DNA of 64,000 nucleotides from Halopseudomonas sabulinigri (GTDB lineage Bacteria; Pseudomonadota; Gammaproteobacteria; Pseudomonadales; Pseudomonadaceae). The notes beneath the pieces were generated by a model. It saw only the letters and a list, made by a program, of their open reading frames with translations. It did not search any database and had not been told where the DNA came from. This document shows positions 17,052 through 27,921 of this stretch, in pieces. The stretch is taken from contig DRHT01000047.1 in NCBI GenBank assembly GCA_011053055.1, forward strand, positions 1 to 64,000, read 5' to 3'. Each line of letters begins with the position of its first letter. Within the stretch, counting starts at the first letter, position 1. Both the position numbers and the translations under genes were made by a program.

Positions 17052-18260
17052 CGGCGCTACGCGGCAAGCCTAGCGAAATCAGCGTCGCGACCACCAGCAG
17101 CCCGGTAGACCACCACAAACAGGCCACCAACCCGGCACTTTGATATACCCAGCCGGATAGTAAAGTACCCAGCAGCCGCCCCAGCGCGTTCGACATATAG
17201 TAAAAGCCCACATCCAATGACACGCCATCACGCTGCGCGCCCGCCACTATCAAGTAGCTGTGCAACGATGAATTAACAGCAAACACGGCGCCAAACACCA
17301 GCAAGCCACCCAGCAGCACCCATGCGTTCGGGCCTTGCCACTGCAAGCCAATGGCGATCAGCGCTGGTAATAAACTCAACGCTAATACCCAGTACGCAGC
17401 CGCACGCCCGTCCGGCAGCTTGCCACCGCGACGCCCCGTAAATCTCGGCGCCTGGGTTTGTACCAGACCGTAGCCAATGACCCAGCAGGCCATAAAGCCG
17501 CCTACTTGCCAAAAGTCCCAACCAAACACGCTGCTCAAATAGACCGGTAGCGCGATGACAAACCACACATCGCGCGCGGCGAACAAAAACAGCCGAGCGG
17601 CCGACAGCAGATTAATCGCGCGGCTTTTGGAGAGCATTTCGCGAAACTTGGGCTTGCCGCTAGCCCGGCCCAAATCACGCTTGAGCAAACGTCGACTCAG
17701 CAACCAAACCAGCGCCAGCAGGACTGCCATGAGCAGTACTGCACCACGAAACCCCAAAGTAGTCAGCAGCACACCACCGAGAAAGAAACCCAGCCCCTTG
17801 AGGGCATTTTTCGACCCCGTCAGCAACGCTACCCAACGGTAGAGCGCGCCCTGCTGATCGTCGGGTAACAGCAGCTTGATGCTGCTTTTCGCACTCATCT
17901 TGTTCAGGTCTTTGGCGATGCCCGACAGCGCCTGCGCGGCCATGACCCACACCACACTGAGCGCGGCGGACGGCACCGTGAGCATCAAAAGCGCGCCCAC
18001 TTGCAGTAGCAAGCCGATATTCATGGTGCGATTCAGCCCGAAGCGCGCGCCTAACCAGCCGCCGAGCAAATTGGTCACCACGCCAAAGATTTCATAAAAC
18101 AGAAACAGCCCCGCGACTTCCAGCGGGCTGTATCCCAGTTGATGAAAGTGCAGTACCACCAACATGCGCAGCGCGCCATCAGTGAGCGTGAAGGCCCAAT
18201 AATTACCCGTCACCACCAAATACTGACGTACCTCAGCGGACAGCTGCGACAAACGCATCA

Positions 18261-18261
<1 letters not shown>
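17041..18261 (-). CDS. arsJ: Organoarsenical efflux MFS transporter ArsJ
   Basis: Predicted exporter of 1-arseno-3-phosphoglycerate, the unstable product formed when glyceraldehyde-3-phosphate dehydrogenase uses arsenate. About 406 residues with 10-12 hydrophobic segments; MFS loop between segments two and three (GGWLGARFGLNRTMNIG) and a lysine-rich stretch KDLNKMSAKSSIK typical of ArsJ. ATG 18261 shares bases with the gap stop (TGATG), so the two are coupled; a TTG at 18264 is also in frame. The direct link to a gap gene inside an arsR/arsH operon is the strongest evidence for this call. Confidence 0.88.
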
Positions 18262-19265
<1,004 letters not shown>

Positions 19266-19309
19266 CTTTATCTCCAGTGTCTATGGCGCCAGCACAACGG
19301 CGGCGTGGT

Positions 19310-20026
19310 TTAGATACTGCGCTGATTGACCCGCTTGGATAGCTCCGCCGCCGACTCCCGGCGCTCTGAATAGCGATCAACCAGATAGTCACTGCGCTCA
19401 CGTAACAACAGTGTGAACTTGACCAGTTCTTCCATGACATCCACCACTCGGTCATACAAGGGCGAGGCGCGCATGCGGCCAGCCTCATCAAACTCCAGGT
19501 GCGCCTTAGGCACAGACGACTGATTAGGAATAGTGACCATGCGCATCCAGCGCCCTAGCACTCGCAGCTGATTAACCACGTTGAACGATTGCGAGCCGCC
19601 GCACACCTGCATCACCGCAAGAGTTTTGCCTTGCGTGGGTCGCACGGCACCCATGGCCAGCGGCACCCAGTCGATCTGCGCCTTGAATACCCCGGTCATT
19701 GCGCCGTGCCGTTCTGGCGAACACCACACCTGCCCCTCAGACCACTGCATCAGCTCACGCAGCTCAGCAACTTTGGGATGATCGACCGGGGCATCGTCTG
19801 GCAAAGGCAACCCCGACGGGTCGAATATCCGTGCCTCTGCGCCCAAGTGCTCCAACAAGCGAGCGGCCTCTTCAACCATGAAACGACTGTAAGAGCACTC
19901 TCGGGTTGAGCCATACAACAACAGTATTCGCGGCGCATGCGTCCAGCTCTCTGGGATACCCAGCGCCTTAGCATCAGGTATCGGTAAGAGTGTTGGGTCA
20001 AGGGCTGGGGTTTCGATAGATGGCAT
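19310..20026 (-). CDS. arsH: Arsenical resistance flavoprotein ArsH
   Basis: NADPH-dependent FMN reductase that oxidises trivalent organoarsenicals to less toxic pentavalent forms. About 238 residues, with the flavodoxin-like FMN site [26 protein letters not shown] and [18 protein letters not shown], both typical of ArsH. I chose ATG 20026 because GAGGAGG lies just upstream; an ATG at 20053 overlapping the arsR stop (ATGA) is the alternative. Second gene of the arsR-arsH-gap-arsJ operon. Confidence 0.93.
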   Translation of the reverse strand: MPSIETPALDPTLLPIPDAKALGIPESWTHAPRILLLYGSTRECSYSRFMVEEAARLLEHLGAEARIFDPSGLPLPDDAPVDHPKVAELRELMQWSEGQVWCSPERHGAMTGVFKAQIDWVPLAMGAVRPTQGKTLAVMQVCGGSQSFNVVNQLRVLGRWMRMVTIPNQSSVPKAHLEFDEAGRMRASPLYDRVVDVMEELVKFTLLLRERSDYLVDRYSERRESAAELSKRVNQRSI

Positions 20027-20049
20027 GACAGCCTCCTCTGGCGATTTAC

Positions 20050-20406
20050 TCATGGGCACATAGGCTCCGCACCTGCCCTCTGTATATCCCGCAAACGCCG
20101 GCATTCATCAGCCAGATCATCCGGCTGTCCGATGATGGCCTGCTGCACAACGTTCCGCGCCCAATCCGGCAGCGCCGGATGTAACCGGTAGTAAATCCAT
20201 TGTCCTTGGCGTCGGTCAGCCAACAAACCCTGATTTCGCAGCAACGCCAAATGACGGGATATTTTGGGCTGTGACAGCTGCAGTGCCTCAGTCAGCTCGC
20301 ACACGCACAACTCGGGAAACCGCGTCAGCAATAGGCATACTCGAACGCGGGTGTCGTCAGCCAACGCCTTGAAAAGCGCGGTTGGGGTCAATGTGTCTGC
20401 GGTCAT
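20050..20406 (-). CDS. arsR: Arsenite-responsive repressor ArsR
   Basis: 118-residue winged-helix repressor, first gene of the ars operon. The metalloid-sensing motif ELCVCEL is present with Cys 34 and Cys 36 at the start of the recognition region ([21 protein letters not shown]). As(III) binding to the cysteines releases DNA. A 20-bp dyad lies 16-35 bp upstream of the start. The stop overlaps a possible upstream arsH start. Confidence 0.93.
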   Translation of the reverse strand: MTADTLTPTALFKALADDTRVRVCLLLTRFPELCVCELTEALQLSQPKISRHLALLRNQGLLADRRQGQWIYYRLHPALPDWARNVVQQAIIGQPDDLADECRRLRDIQRAGAEPMCP

Positions 20407-20421
20407 GCGGTCACTTTTTGA

Positions 20422-20441
20422 ATATACGGTTTACCGAATAT
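20422..20441 (-). promoter_or_regulatory. Candidate ArsR operator
   Basis: A dyad of form ATAT-N-CGGT-TT-ACCG-N-ATAT lies directly upstream of arsR, with all defined positions complementary apart from one pair. TATA-rich sequence suggests an overlapping promoter. Assigned to ArsR by position only. Confidence 0.55.
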
Positions 20442-20559
20442 AACGGAACTCGCATATATGGGAAAGTGTATATTTTGTGACACGCCGATAAACGCGCCTG
20501 CAGAGCTAGTCACCAGGACCCTGATACACTGAGCGCTATTTACTAATGAGGACAGCCCC

Positions 20560-20838
20560 ATGCCCGTCGCCATGGCCCGCCATATTCTGGTCAAAACCGA
20601 AACCGAAGCCGCTGCGCTCAAGCAGCGCATTGCTGCCGGCGAAGCTTTTGATGTGCTGGCGAAGAAACATTCCACCTGCCCGTCGAAAAAACGCGGCGGC
20701 GATTTAGGTGAAGTCAGGCCCGGGCAGATGGTCAAAGCGATTGACCAGATCATCTTTAAAAAGCCACTGAAGGTGGTGCATGGTCCGGTAAAAACCCAGT
20801 TTGGCTATCACTTGGTGCAGGTGTTTTACCGCGACTAA
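20560..20838 (+). CDS. ppiC: Parvulin-type peptidyl-prolyl cis-trans isomerase (PpiC)
   Basis: Single-domain cytosolic parvulin of 92 residues, the normal size for PpiC. Family motifs: ARHILVKTETEA, AAGEAFDVLAKKHSTCPSKKRGGDLGEV and a C-terminal GPVKTQFGYHLVQV. It has no signal peptide. GAGGA lies about 9 bases before the ATG. Monocistronic between the ars operon, which diverges from it, and the convergent regulator gene. Confidence 0.93.
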   Translation: MPVAMARHILVKTETEAAALKQRIAAGEAFDVLAKKHSTCPSKKRGGDLGEVRPGQMVKAIDQIIFKKPLKVVHGPVKTQFGYHLVQVFYRD

Positions 20839-21393
20839 TTAAGGTGCCGGATACCAGATCAGGTTGTGAAATACCGCCGGCTGTCCACCACTGTTGCGAT
20901 AGCCGTGCGGCCGGTCTGCGGCAAAGCGCACCGCTGCCCCCTCCCTCAAGGTCTGCCACTGACCGTTGACCAACAGCTCCATCACTCCACGAATGACGGT
21001 AACGTGCTCAGTCACACCCGCTTGGTGCGGCTCTGATAACCGCTGGTAACCCGCAGGCAGCGTCAATTCGAAAAGCTCAAAGCCGTACTGGGGATCAAAG
21101 GGGAATAACGGTGCGACCAGCATATCGTCGCTGGTCGGGCGTTGTCGTAACTGCTCTGCATGGCGCACATCCAGCGCATCCGGCGGCGCAGCGATAAAAG
21201 CCGATAGCGACACCTTAAAGCCGTCGGCTATCTTCCAGAGCGTGGCCAGCGTTGGGCTCGACTCGCCGCGCTCAATCTGCCCCAGCATTGCCTTACTCAC
21301 CCCGCAGGCTTGCGCCGCGCGGTCGAGACTCCAGCTGCGGTCGTTGCGCAGCTGCTTAAGGGTTTGCCCGAGATGGTCGCCGAGTGAGTGCAT
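20839..21393 (-). CDS. XRE-cupin transcriptional regulator (SutR/YdcN-like)
   Basis: 184 residues: an N-terminal XRE helix-turn-helix (about 10-65, AAQACGVSKAMLGQIERGESSPTLATLWKIA) and a C-terminal cupin domain (about 115-180, with HVTVIRGVMELLVNG). It is divergent from a BenE-family transporter. E. coli has the same pair as ydcN (sutR) and ydcO, where SutR is linked to sulfur use. Two palindromic 16-bp elements in the shared region are its probable operators. Its effector is unknown. Confidence 0.82.
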   Translation of the reverse strand: MHSLGDHLGQTLKQLRNDRSWSLDRAAQACGVSKAMLGQIERGESSPTLATLWKIADGFKVSLSAFIAAPPDALDVRHAEQLRQRPTSDDMLVAPLFPFDPQYGFELFELTLPAGYQRLSEPHQAGVTEHVTVIRGVMELLVNGQWQTLREGAAVRFAADRPHGYRNSGGQPAVFHNLIWYPAP

Positions 21394-21414
21394 GGTTGGC
21401 CTATGATTATTTCT

Positions 21415-21466
21415 GTGCGTTATAGCGCACGAGTGCTACATTGTCCAACCGTGCGCTATAACGCAC
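21415..21466. promoter_or_regulatory. Paired palindromic operators between XRE-cupin gene and benE
   Basis: GTGCGTTATAGCGCAC (21415-21430) and its exact reverse complement GTGCGCTATAACGCAC (21451-21466) have centres 36 bp apart. Each is itself a near-palindrome with GTGCG/CGCAC arms. They lie between the divergent starts at 21393 and 21496 and are probably bound by the XRE-cupin protein. Confidence 0.75.
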
Positions 21467-21495
21467 AACCGACACATTATTTCTGGAGATGTCGC

Positions 21496-22671
21496 GTGTT
21501 AAGGGCCTTTTTCTCACGCTCATTGTTTAACCCCTCGCATATCGTCGCCGGCTTCATTGCGGTGCTCGTCGGCTACACCAGCTCTGCGGTAATCATCTTC
21601 CAAGCAGCCGAAGCCGCTGGCGCATCACCGGATGAAATCAGCTCCTGGCTCTGGGCGCTGGGTATCGGTATGGGCATCACCAGTATCGGTCTGTCGCTGC
21701 GTTACCGTTCGCCGATCCTGATTGCCTGGAGCACGCCAGGTGGCGCGCTACTGGCAACCGGTTTGCCGGGATTCAGCCTGAATGAAGCCATTGGCGTGTT
21801 TCTATTCAACGCCGCACTGATCACGCTCTGCGGCTTGTTTGGCTGGTTTGATCGCATCATGCGGCTGATTCCCGCATCCCTGGCCGGCGCTATGCTGGCC
21901 GGCGTGCTGCTGCCTTTTGGTTTGCACTTGTTCGTAGCGCTGGAGCAGCAGACCTTGATGGTGGGCGCCATGCTGATCACCTATCTGCTCGGCCGCCAGT
22001 TCCTACCCCGCTACGTAGTACCACTCGCCCTACTGGTCGGTGTATTGATCGCAGCCTTGGGCGATCAGCTGCATATGGACGCGCTCGACTGGACGCTGGC
22101 CCAACCGGTATGGACCGCCCCGGCATTCTCGCTAACCGCCTTGATCGGCGTCGGCATTCCGATGTTTATCGTCACCATGGCTTCACAGAACGTACCGGGC
22201 ATGGCCGTATTACGCGCCAATGGTTATCAGGTACCGGCCTCACCCTTGATGACCACCACCGGTATTACCGGCCTGCTGCTGGCCCCATTTGGCGGGTATA
22301 CCTTCAACCTTGCCGCCATCAGTGCCGCTATCTGTGCCGGAAAAGATGCAGATCCTGATCCCGCTCAGCGCTATCGCGCGACTATCTGGGGTGGGCTTTT
22401 TTATCTACTCACCGGGCTCTTTGGCGCCACTGTCGCCAGCCTGTTTGCAGCCTTCCCTCAAGCGCTGATCATGGCCATCGCCGGGCTTGCGCTGCTCGGT
22501 ACCATTGGCAACAGTCTGGCCACTGCCCTGCACAACGAAAGTCAGCGCGAAGCTGCGTTCTTGACCTTTCTGGTCACAGCTTCAGGGCTATCGTTGCTGG
22601 GTATTGGCAGTGCGTTTTGGGGGCTGGTACTCGGCATGCTGGTGCTGCAGCTGGCGGGGCGGCGCGCCTAG
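21496..22671 (+). CDS. BenE-family transporter (YdcO-like)
   Basis: 391-residue inner-membrane protein with about 12 hydrophobic segments, homologous to the benzoate/H+ symporter BenE. Typical segments include NPSHIVAGFIAVLVGYTSSAVIIFQAA near the start and FIVTMASQNVPGMAVLRANGY in the middle. The start is GTG 21496 with TGGAG upstream; the frame continues back to 21388 but crosses the operators. There are no benzoate degradation genes nearby, and the YdcO-like context with an XRE-cupin regulator makes benzoate an uncertain substrate. Confidence 0.85.
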   Translation: MLRAFFSRSLFNPSHIVAGFIAVLVGYTSSAVIIFQAAEAAGASPDEISSWLWALGIGMGITSIGLSLRYRSPILIAWSTPGGALLATGLPGFSLNEAIGVFLFNAALITLCGLFGWFDRIMRLIPASLAGAMLAGVLLPFGLHLFVALEQQTLMVGAMLITYLLGRQFLPRYVVPLALLVGVLIAALGDQLHMDALDWTLAQPVWTAPAFSLTALIGVGIPMFIVTMASQNVPGMAVLRANGYQVPASPLMTTTGITGLLLAPFGGYTFNLAAISAAICAGKDADPDPAQRYRATIWGGLFYLLTGLFGATVASLFAAFPQALIMAIAGLALLGTIGNSLATALHNESQREAAFLTFLVTASGLSLLGIGSAFWGLVLGMLVLQLAGRRA

Positions 22672-22695
22672 CCGCACTCAGTGCGAACAATCCGT

Positions 22696-23238
22696 TCACG
22701 CTTCGGGTTTTGGCGCACTGACAACCCGGTTGTGCACTTCTAACGTGAGCGCTTCTATGCGCTCGCTAAGCTGGTGGGTCAGTTCGGTCAACCGGGTATT
22801 TTGCTCCATCAGCGTTAACAAAGCGCCCGTCTGCTGGGCCGCCTGTTCCGCGCGCTGCTGCGCCGCCTCAGCCAGCGTTTCACGGTGCAGCGCATCGGCT
22901 TGTGCCAGCGCCTTGTCCCGATCTGCCTGACGTGTCTGCGCCAGCAAAATCAACGGCGCCGCATAAGCCGCCTGCAGGCTGAACGCCAGATTGAGCAAAA
23001 TGAAAGGATACAAATCAAAGTGCACCAGCCCACTCGCGTTAACGCCAATCCACAACGCCACAATCAGCGTTTGTGCGATCAGAAAAACCGGTGTGCCAAA
23101 AAAGCGCGCAAAAGCTTCTGCCTTTTGCGCGAACCAGCCGTCACCAAAAACCGAACCTAGATGCAGGCTAGCGCGATGAAAACGCAGATGATTGGCAGCG
23201 GTCTTGGTTGGCTCTGAAGCAGGGGTATTCGATGACAT
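22696..23238 (-). CDS. DUF1003 membrane protein
   Basis: About 180 residues. Two hydrophobic segments (about 50-70 and 78-100) are linked by a short loop, the layout of DUF1003, with FARFFGTPVFLIAQTLIVALWIG and YPFILLNLAFSLQAAYAAPLILL. A long alpha-helical, Ala/Gln/Glu-rich coiled-coil tail (about 105-175) follows. Start 23238 has GAGG eight bases upstream; a GTG- or TTG-type start three codons earlier is less likely. Function unknown. Confidence 0.8.
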   Translation of the reverse strand: MSSNTPASEPTKTAANHLRFHRASLHLGSVFGDGWFAQKAEAFARFFGTPVFLIAQTLIVALWIGVNASGLVHFDLYPFILLNLAFSLQAAYAAPLILLAQTRQADRDKALAQADALHRETLAEAAQQRAEQAAQQTGALLTLMEQNTRLTELTHQLSERIEALTLEVHNRVVSAPKPEA

Positions 23239-23271
23239 GCAGCGCACCTCATGGACGGAATTACGAGCGAG

Positions 23272-24033
23272 CTAAACAGCGCAGAGAATGATCTGCTCCG
23301 GCTCAACCCACAGATTGACTGACTCGCCGACGCTCGGCAACGCTTGATCCTCCCCCAAGGAGGCTACCAGCAGCGGACCCTCAGGCAACTGCACGTGCAA
23401 CTCCGCGCTATGGCTACTCTGCTCCGCCTGCACAACTTCGCCAGTCAGCCGGTTATGGTTTGGTTGAAGCGCCGTTAGACGCACCCAAGGTGCTTTGACC
23501 AGCGCAAACACCTCGGCACCCTCGCAGAGACTCAACCGCTGCGTACTGGCATGGGTAATCAGCGCCACCAGCTGCTGGCCGCCATCTAGCTGCAGGGTGA
23601 TGCAGTCGTTCATATCCTGCGATTCGATCTGCGCTACCCGCGCATACAGCTGATTGCGCGCGCTGGTGCGCAGGCGCAGTCGATTCATGATTTGCAGGTA
23701 CGGCTCCAGACTGCTGTCCTCGGCCAGCCGCGCCAGAAACACTTGATGCTCTTGCTGATAGCGCTGAAACGCGGCGACCAACTCCTCACCCTTAGCGGTC
23801 AAGCGCGTGCCGCCACCGCCCTTGCCACCCACCGAGCGCTCAACCAGCGGTGAGCCGGTCGCCTTATTCATCGCATCCACCGCATCCCAGGCGGTCTTGT
23901 AGCTCATGCCGGCGGCCTTGGCCGCTTTGCTGATGGAGCCGGTGTCCGCAATCTGTTGCAGCAAGTCGATGCGCCCTTCTCCGGCCAGGTTGCGGCCCTG
24001 GTGAGCAAACCAGAGTTGTCCTTCAAGTTTCAT
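23272..24033 (-). CDS. modE: Molybdate-responsive regulator ModE
   Basis: 253-residue molybdate sensor. The N-terminal LysR-like winged helix (LLQQIADTGSISKAAKAAGMSYKTAWDAVDAMN, then GGKGGGGTRLTAKG) is followed by two Mop/TOBE molybdate-binding domains (about 125-190 and 198-253). It is divergent from modABC with a ModE box in the shared region, so molybdate-loaded ModE should repress modABC. Confidence 0.94.
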   Translation of the reverse strand: MKLEGQLWFAHQGRNLAGEGRIDLLQQIADTGSISKAAKAAGMSYKTAWDAVDAMNKATGSPLVERSVGGKGGGGTRLTAKGEELVAAFQRYQQEHQVFLARLAEDSSLEPYLQIMNRLRLRTSARNQLYARVAQIESQDMNDCITLQLDGGQQLVALITHASTQRLSLCEGAEVFALVKAPWVRLTALQPNHNRLTGEVVQAEQSSHSAELHVQLPEGPLLVASLGEDQALPSVGESVNLWVEPEQIILCAV

Positions 24034-24105
24034 CTATCACGCCGCCTTGTTGTGGCCTGGATGAGCAAGGATATACAGGCTGACGCCCGATCAGAACTTG
24101 CCATT

Positions 24106-24129
24106 CGTTATATAACCAATAATATAGCG
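24106..24129 (+). promoter_or_regulatory. ModE box upstream of modA
   Basis: CGTTATATA, six bases, then AATATAGCG: a close match to the ModE consensus CGNTATATA-N6-TATATANCG with one arm base off. It ends 38 bp before the modA start and probably overlaps the promoter. Confidence 0.82.
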
Positions 24130-24134
24130 GTTAG

Positions 24135-24917
<783 letters not shown>

Positions 24918-24929
24918 AGCGCCGCCTGA

Positions 24930-25613
24930 ATGCCGCTCTCCAGCTCCGACCTCGCCGCCATATGGCTAACCCTGCAACTGGCCAGCATAACCACAGTGCT
25001 GCTGTTACTCCTGGGCACCCCGCTAGCCTGGTGGTTGGCGCGCACTCGCAGCTGGTTAAAAGCGCCGATAGGTGCAGTGGTCGCACTACCGCTGGTACTG
25101 CCACCGACGGTCATCGGTTTTTACCTGCTGGTCGCCATGGGCCCACAAGGGCCGGTCGGCGCACTGACGCAAAGCCTGGGCTTGGGTACGTTGTCATTCA
25201 CCTTTACCGGTTTAGTTATCGGCTCGCTGTTCTACTCCCTGCCATTTGTGGTGCAACCGATCCAGAACGCCTTTGAGGCAATCGGCACGCGGCCACTCGA
25301 AGTGGCGGCAACGCTACGCGCTGGGCGGTTTGATCGGTTCTTTCACGTCGCGCTGCCCCTCGCCCGACCCGGCCTGGTGACGGCCAGCGTTTTAGGCTTT
25401 GCGCACACCATCGGCGAATTCGGCGTGGTGCTAATGATTGGCGGTAATATTCCTGATCAGACGCGGGTAGTCTCGGTGCAGATTTTCAATCACGTGGAAG
25501 CCATGGAGTACGCCCAGGCGCACTGGCTGGCCGCTGGCATGCTGGTGTTTTCCTTTGCCATATTGCTCACCCTGCAACGGCGCGGCCGGGTTGGCGCCCG
25601 CGCGATCAGCTGA
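24930..25613 (+). CDS. modB: Molybdate ABC transporter permease ModB
   Basis: 227-residue inner-membrane permease with five to six hydrophobic segments. Diagnostic blocks: [38 protein letters not shown], the EAA loop [28 protein letters not shown], and [20 protein letters not shown]. It lies between modA and modC with gaps of 12 and 8 bp. Confidence 0.96.
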   Translation: MPLSSSDLAAIWLTLQLASITTVLLLLLGTPLAWWLARTRSWLKAPIGAVVALPLVLPPTVIGFYLLVAMGPQGPVGALTQSLGLGTLSFTFTGLVIGSLFYSLPFVVQPIQNAFEAIGTRPLEVAATLRAGRFDRFFHVALPLARPGLVTASVLGFAHTIGEFGVVLMIGGNIPDQTRVVSVQIFNHVEAMEYAQAHWLAAGMLVFSFAILLTLQRRGRVGARAIS

Positions 25614-25621
25614 GGAAGCCC

Positions 25622-26701
25622 ATGCTCGATGTCCAATTCAACTTGCCGCTGAACAACTTCACGCTGGACGTCGATCTGCAGCTACCGGCCCAAGGCGTAA
25701 CCGCTTTATTCGGCCCCTCGGGCTCCGGCAAGACCAGCCTGCTGCGCTGCATCGCCGGGCTGGAGCACGCGCCCGCGGGACGATTACTGTTCAACGGCGA
25801 ATGCTGGCAAGACAGCCAACGAGGCATTTTTGTGCCAACCCATCAACGGGCCATCGGCTATGTGTTTCAGGAATCCAGCCTGTTTGATCACCTGAGCGTA
25901 GAAGGCAACTTGCGCTTCGGTTATCGGAGAATATCGGCAGCAGAGCGTCGTATCAGCTTCAGCCAGGCGGTGGAGTTGTTGGGCATCGCGCCGCTATTGG
26001 CGCGCCAGCCGCAGCATCTATCGGGGGGCGAGCGACAGCGCGTTGGCATTGCCCGCGCACTGCTGACCAGCCCGCGCCTGCTGTTGATGGACGAGCCTTT
26101 GAGCGCACTGGATGCCCAGCGTAAAGCCGAGATCCTGCCCTATCTGGAGCGCCTGAATGCAGAGTTGGAGATACCTATTCTGTATGTCAGTCACGCATTC
26201 GATGAGGTCGCTAGGCTGGCCGATCATATGGTGCTGCTGGAAGACGGTAAGGCGCTGGCCAGTGGCAACATCAATGGGCTATTGCCGCGCCTCGACCTGC
26301 CATTGGCCCTGGGTGACAACGCCAGCGTAGTCATCGATGGCGTGGTGGCCAGTTATGACGTTGATTACCAACTACTCAGCTTACGGTTGCCGCATACCGA
26401 GCAATGCATCCGCGTGGCGCACCAGCCCGTTGCTATCGGCCAACAACTGCGCCTGCGGGTGCAAGCGCGGGATGTCAGCCTGAGTCTGCAACAGCCGCAA
26501 CACAGCAGCATTCTCAATCTGCTGGCGGCCACCATCGTCGAATTGGCAGTGGCGGATAATCCCGCCCATTTGTTGGTGAGGTTGGATATGCAGGGCACGC
26601 CGCTGCTAGCGCGCATCACCCGCTACTCCAGCGAGCAGCTTGGCCTGCGGCCTGGGCAATCAGTGTGGGCGCAGATCAAATCGGTCGCTTTGCTGAATTA
26701 A
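25622..26701 (+). CDS. modC: Molybdate ABC transporter ATPase ModC
   Basis: 359-residue ATPase that powers molybdate import. Walker A GPSGSGKT (about 31-38), Q-loop [12 protein letters not shown], signature [16 protein letters not shown], Walker [13 protein letters not shown] and H-loop [10 protein letters not shown]-terminal Mop/TOBE domain (about 290-355) may bind molybdate as a feedback sensor. It is the last gene of modABC; no clear terminator follows. Confidence 0.96.
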   Translation: MLDVQFNLPLNNFTLDVDLQLPAQGVTALFGPSGSGKTSLLRCIAGLEHAPAGRLLFNGECWQDSQRGIFVPTHQRAIGYVFQESSLFDHLSVEGNLRFGYRRISAAERRISFSQAVELLGIAPLLARQPQHLSGGERQRVGIARALLTSPRLLLMDEPLSALDAQRKAEILPYLERLNAELEIPILYVSHAFDEVARLADHMVLLEDGKALASGNINGLLPRLDLPLALGDNASVVIDGVVASYDVDYQLLSLRLPHTEQCIRVAHQPVAIGQQLRLRVQARDVSLSLQQPQHSSILNLLAATIVELAVADNPAHLLVRLDMQGTPLLARITRYSSEQLGLRPGQSVWAQIKSVALLN

Positions 26702-26739
26702 TTTCGCGTCATCGAGTTGCATCGGATGCGGCGCAAAAC

Positions 26740-27414
26740 TTAAATGAAACGCCGGCCAGCCAATATCCAGCGTTGCAGTCTGGCGCCGTCAACAAGTTCT
26801 AGCTGTCGTTCTGCTGCGAACGCTCGAGCTTCTGCACAGAACTCACCAGTGATTATCACGAAACCTCCAGCGGCACCCTCAGCGACAATGCGGGTGAAAA
26901 ATTCGCGCAGAGGCGCAACGCCCAAGCGGCTCGCTCGCCAATGCCGACAGTACACCAGATAACGCTCGCCCGACCGTTGCAGCAATAGATCGCAGCTACC
27001 ATCCCCATCTGCTAGTGAGCTGCCGAGCACGCGATAGCCTTTATGCTTATATGTTTGCTCCAGCAACTGCACAAACGCAGGCCACCCCATGGCACTTAAC
27101 AATGCGGCAGGATCTTGCATAAGGAATAGGCGACTCTGGCGACGTAGAGCGAGGCGATTGAGCGCCGCTACCGCCGCCGCACAGAGAAACCCGAGCGGCA
27201 ACAGGTATTGCGCATACATCGCCAGATGACGAAACAAGGGGGCGGTCAACACGCCACCGGCTCTGTGCTCACTGAACGTCGATATCGAGCTGGCAGAATA
27301 CTCGTGCAGCAGTATCCAACTCACCAAGGCAATGGCCAGGTTTATCCACCAGGGCATGCGCCCAAGGATGATCAACAGATCAGTATAGGAGGAAGTGCGT
27401 CGACTCTGAGCCAT
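26740..27414 (-). CDS. Membrane-anchored Mrr-like nuclease-fold protein, catalytic residues altered
   Basis: 224 residues: two hydrophobic segments (about 22-38 and 68-87), then a C-terminal domain resembling the Mrr/restriction endonuclease-like fold (about 105-210; WPAFVQLLEQTYKHKGYRVLGSSLADGDGSCDLLL). In active members the core is a D then (Q/E)xK. Here the Asp is present (CDLLL) but the second part reads VYCRHW, with Tyr and Arg in place of Gln and Lys. It may therefore be inactive or altered. It stands alone, with GAGG eight bases before the start. Not part of a restriction-modification operon. Confidence 0.7.
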   Translation of the reverse strand: MAQSRRTSSYTDLLIILGRMPWWINLAIALVSWILLHEYSASSISTFSEHRAGGVLTAPLFRHLAMYAQYLLPLGFLCAAAVAALNRLALRRQSRLFLMQDPAALLSAMGWPAFVQLLEQTYKHKGYRVLGSSLADGDGSCDLLLQRSGERYLVYCRHWRASRLGVAPLREFFTRIVAEGAAGGFVIITGEFCAEARAFAAERQLELVDGARLQRWILAGRRFI

Positions 27415-27509
27415 CCATGGTTCCTCTACAGTGGCGTCCTGCCATCAGAGAAGGAACGATAGACCGCCTTCTCGCGGCCGTAAAGCTTTATCAGCAGAAT
27501 AATCGTATC

Positions 27510-27821
27510 TTATTTCTGCAGTGAGTGTTGCGCCAGAATGGCCGTGAGCAAACCAGGAAAACGCTCTTCCAGCTCAGCGCGGCGCAGAGAATTCATATGC
27601 GTGGTACCTACGCCCTTGGTGCACACCAGTCCAGCGTCGCGTAGCACCCGAAAGTGATGGGACATGCTCGACTTGGGCCGGCCGCCATCCAGCTCACCAC
27701 AGCTGGCCTCTTCGACTTCAGCCAGGCGCTGCACAACTTCCAGCCGAACCGGGTCGCTCAAAGCATAGAGCAAGCGCTCGAGGCTAAAGTCATTAACGGG
27801 GGGATGTTTGAAAGGTCGCAT
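27510..27821 (-). CDS. ArsR-family transcriptional regulator, divergent from xenA
   Basis: About 103 residues, winged-helix: LERLLYALSDPVRLEVVQRLAEVEEASCGELDGGRPKSSMSHHFRVLRDAGLVCTKGVGTTHMNSLR. It lacks the CVC arsenic motif of the ArsR at 20050, so it senses something else. ATG 27821 is chosen because family members start just before the FSLERLLYALSDPVR region; the frame runs to 27866, into the shared promoter region. The divergent arrangement suggests control of the neighbouring ene-reductase. Confidence 0.83.
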   Translation of the reverse strand: MRPFKHPPVNDFSLERLLYALSDPVRLEVVQRLAEVEEASCGELDGGRPKSSMSHHFRVLRDAGLVCTKGVGTTHMNSLRRAELEERFPGLLTAILAQHSLQK

Positions 27822-27921
27822 GGTCGGAATCATACACAAGGCTTTACTTATGATCCATAGTTCCAATATTATCGAACAACTGAACCAAGCAATTCACTCT
27901 TCGCTCACTCTCGGAGCTACC

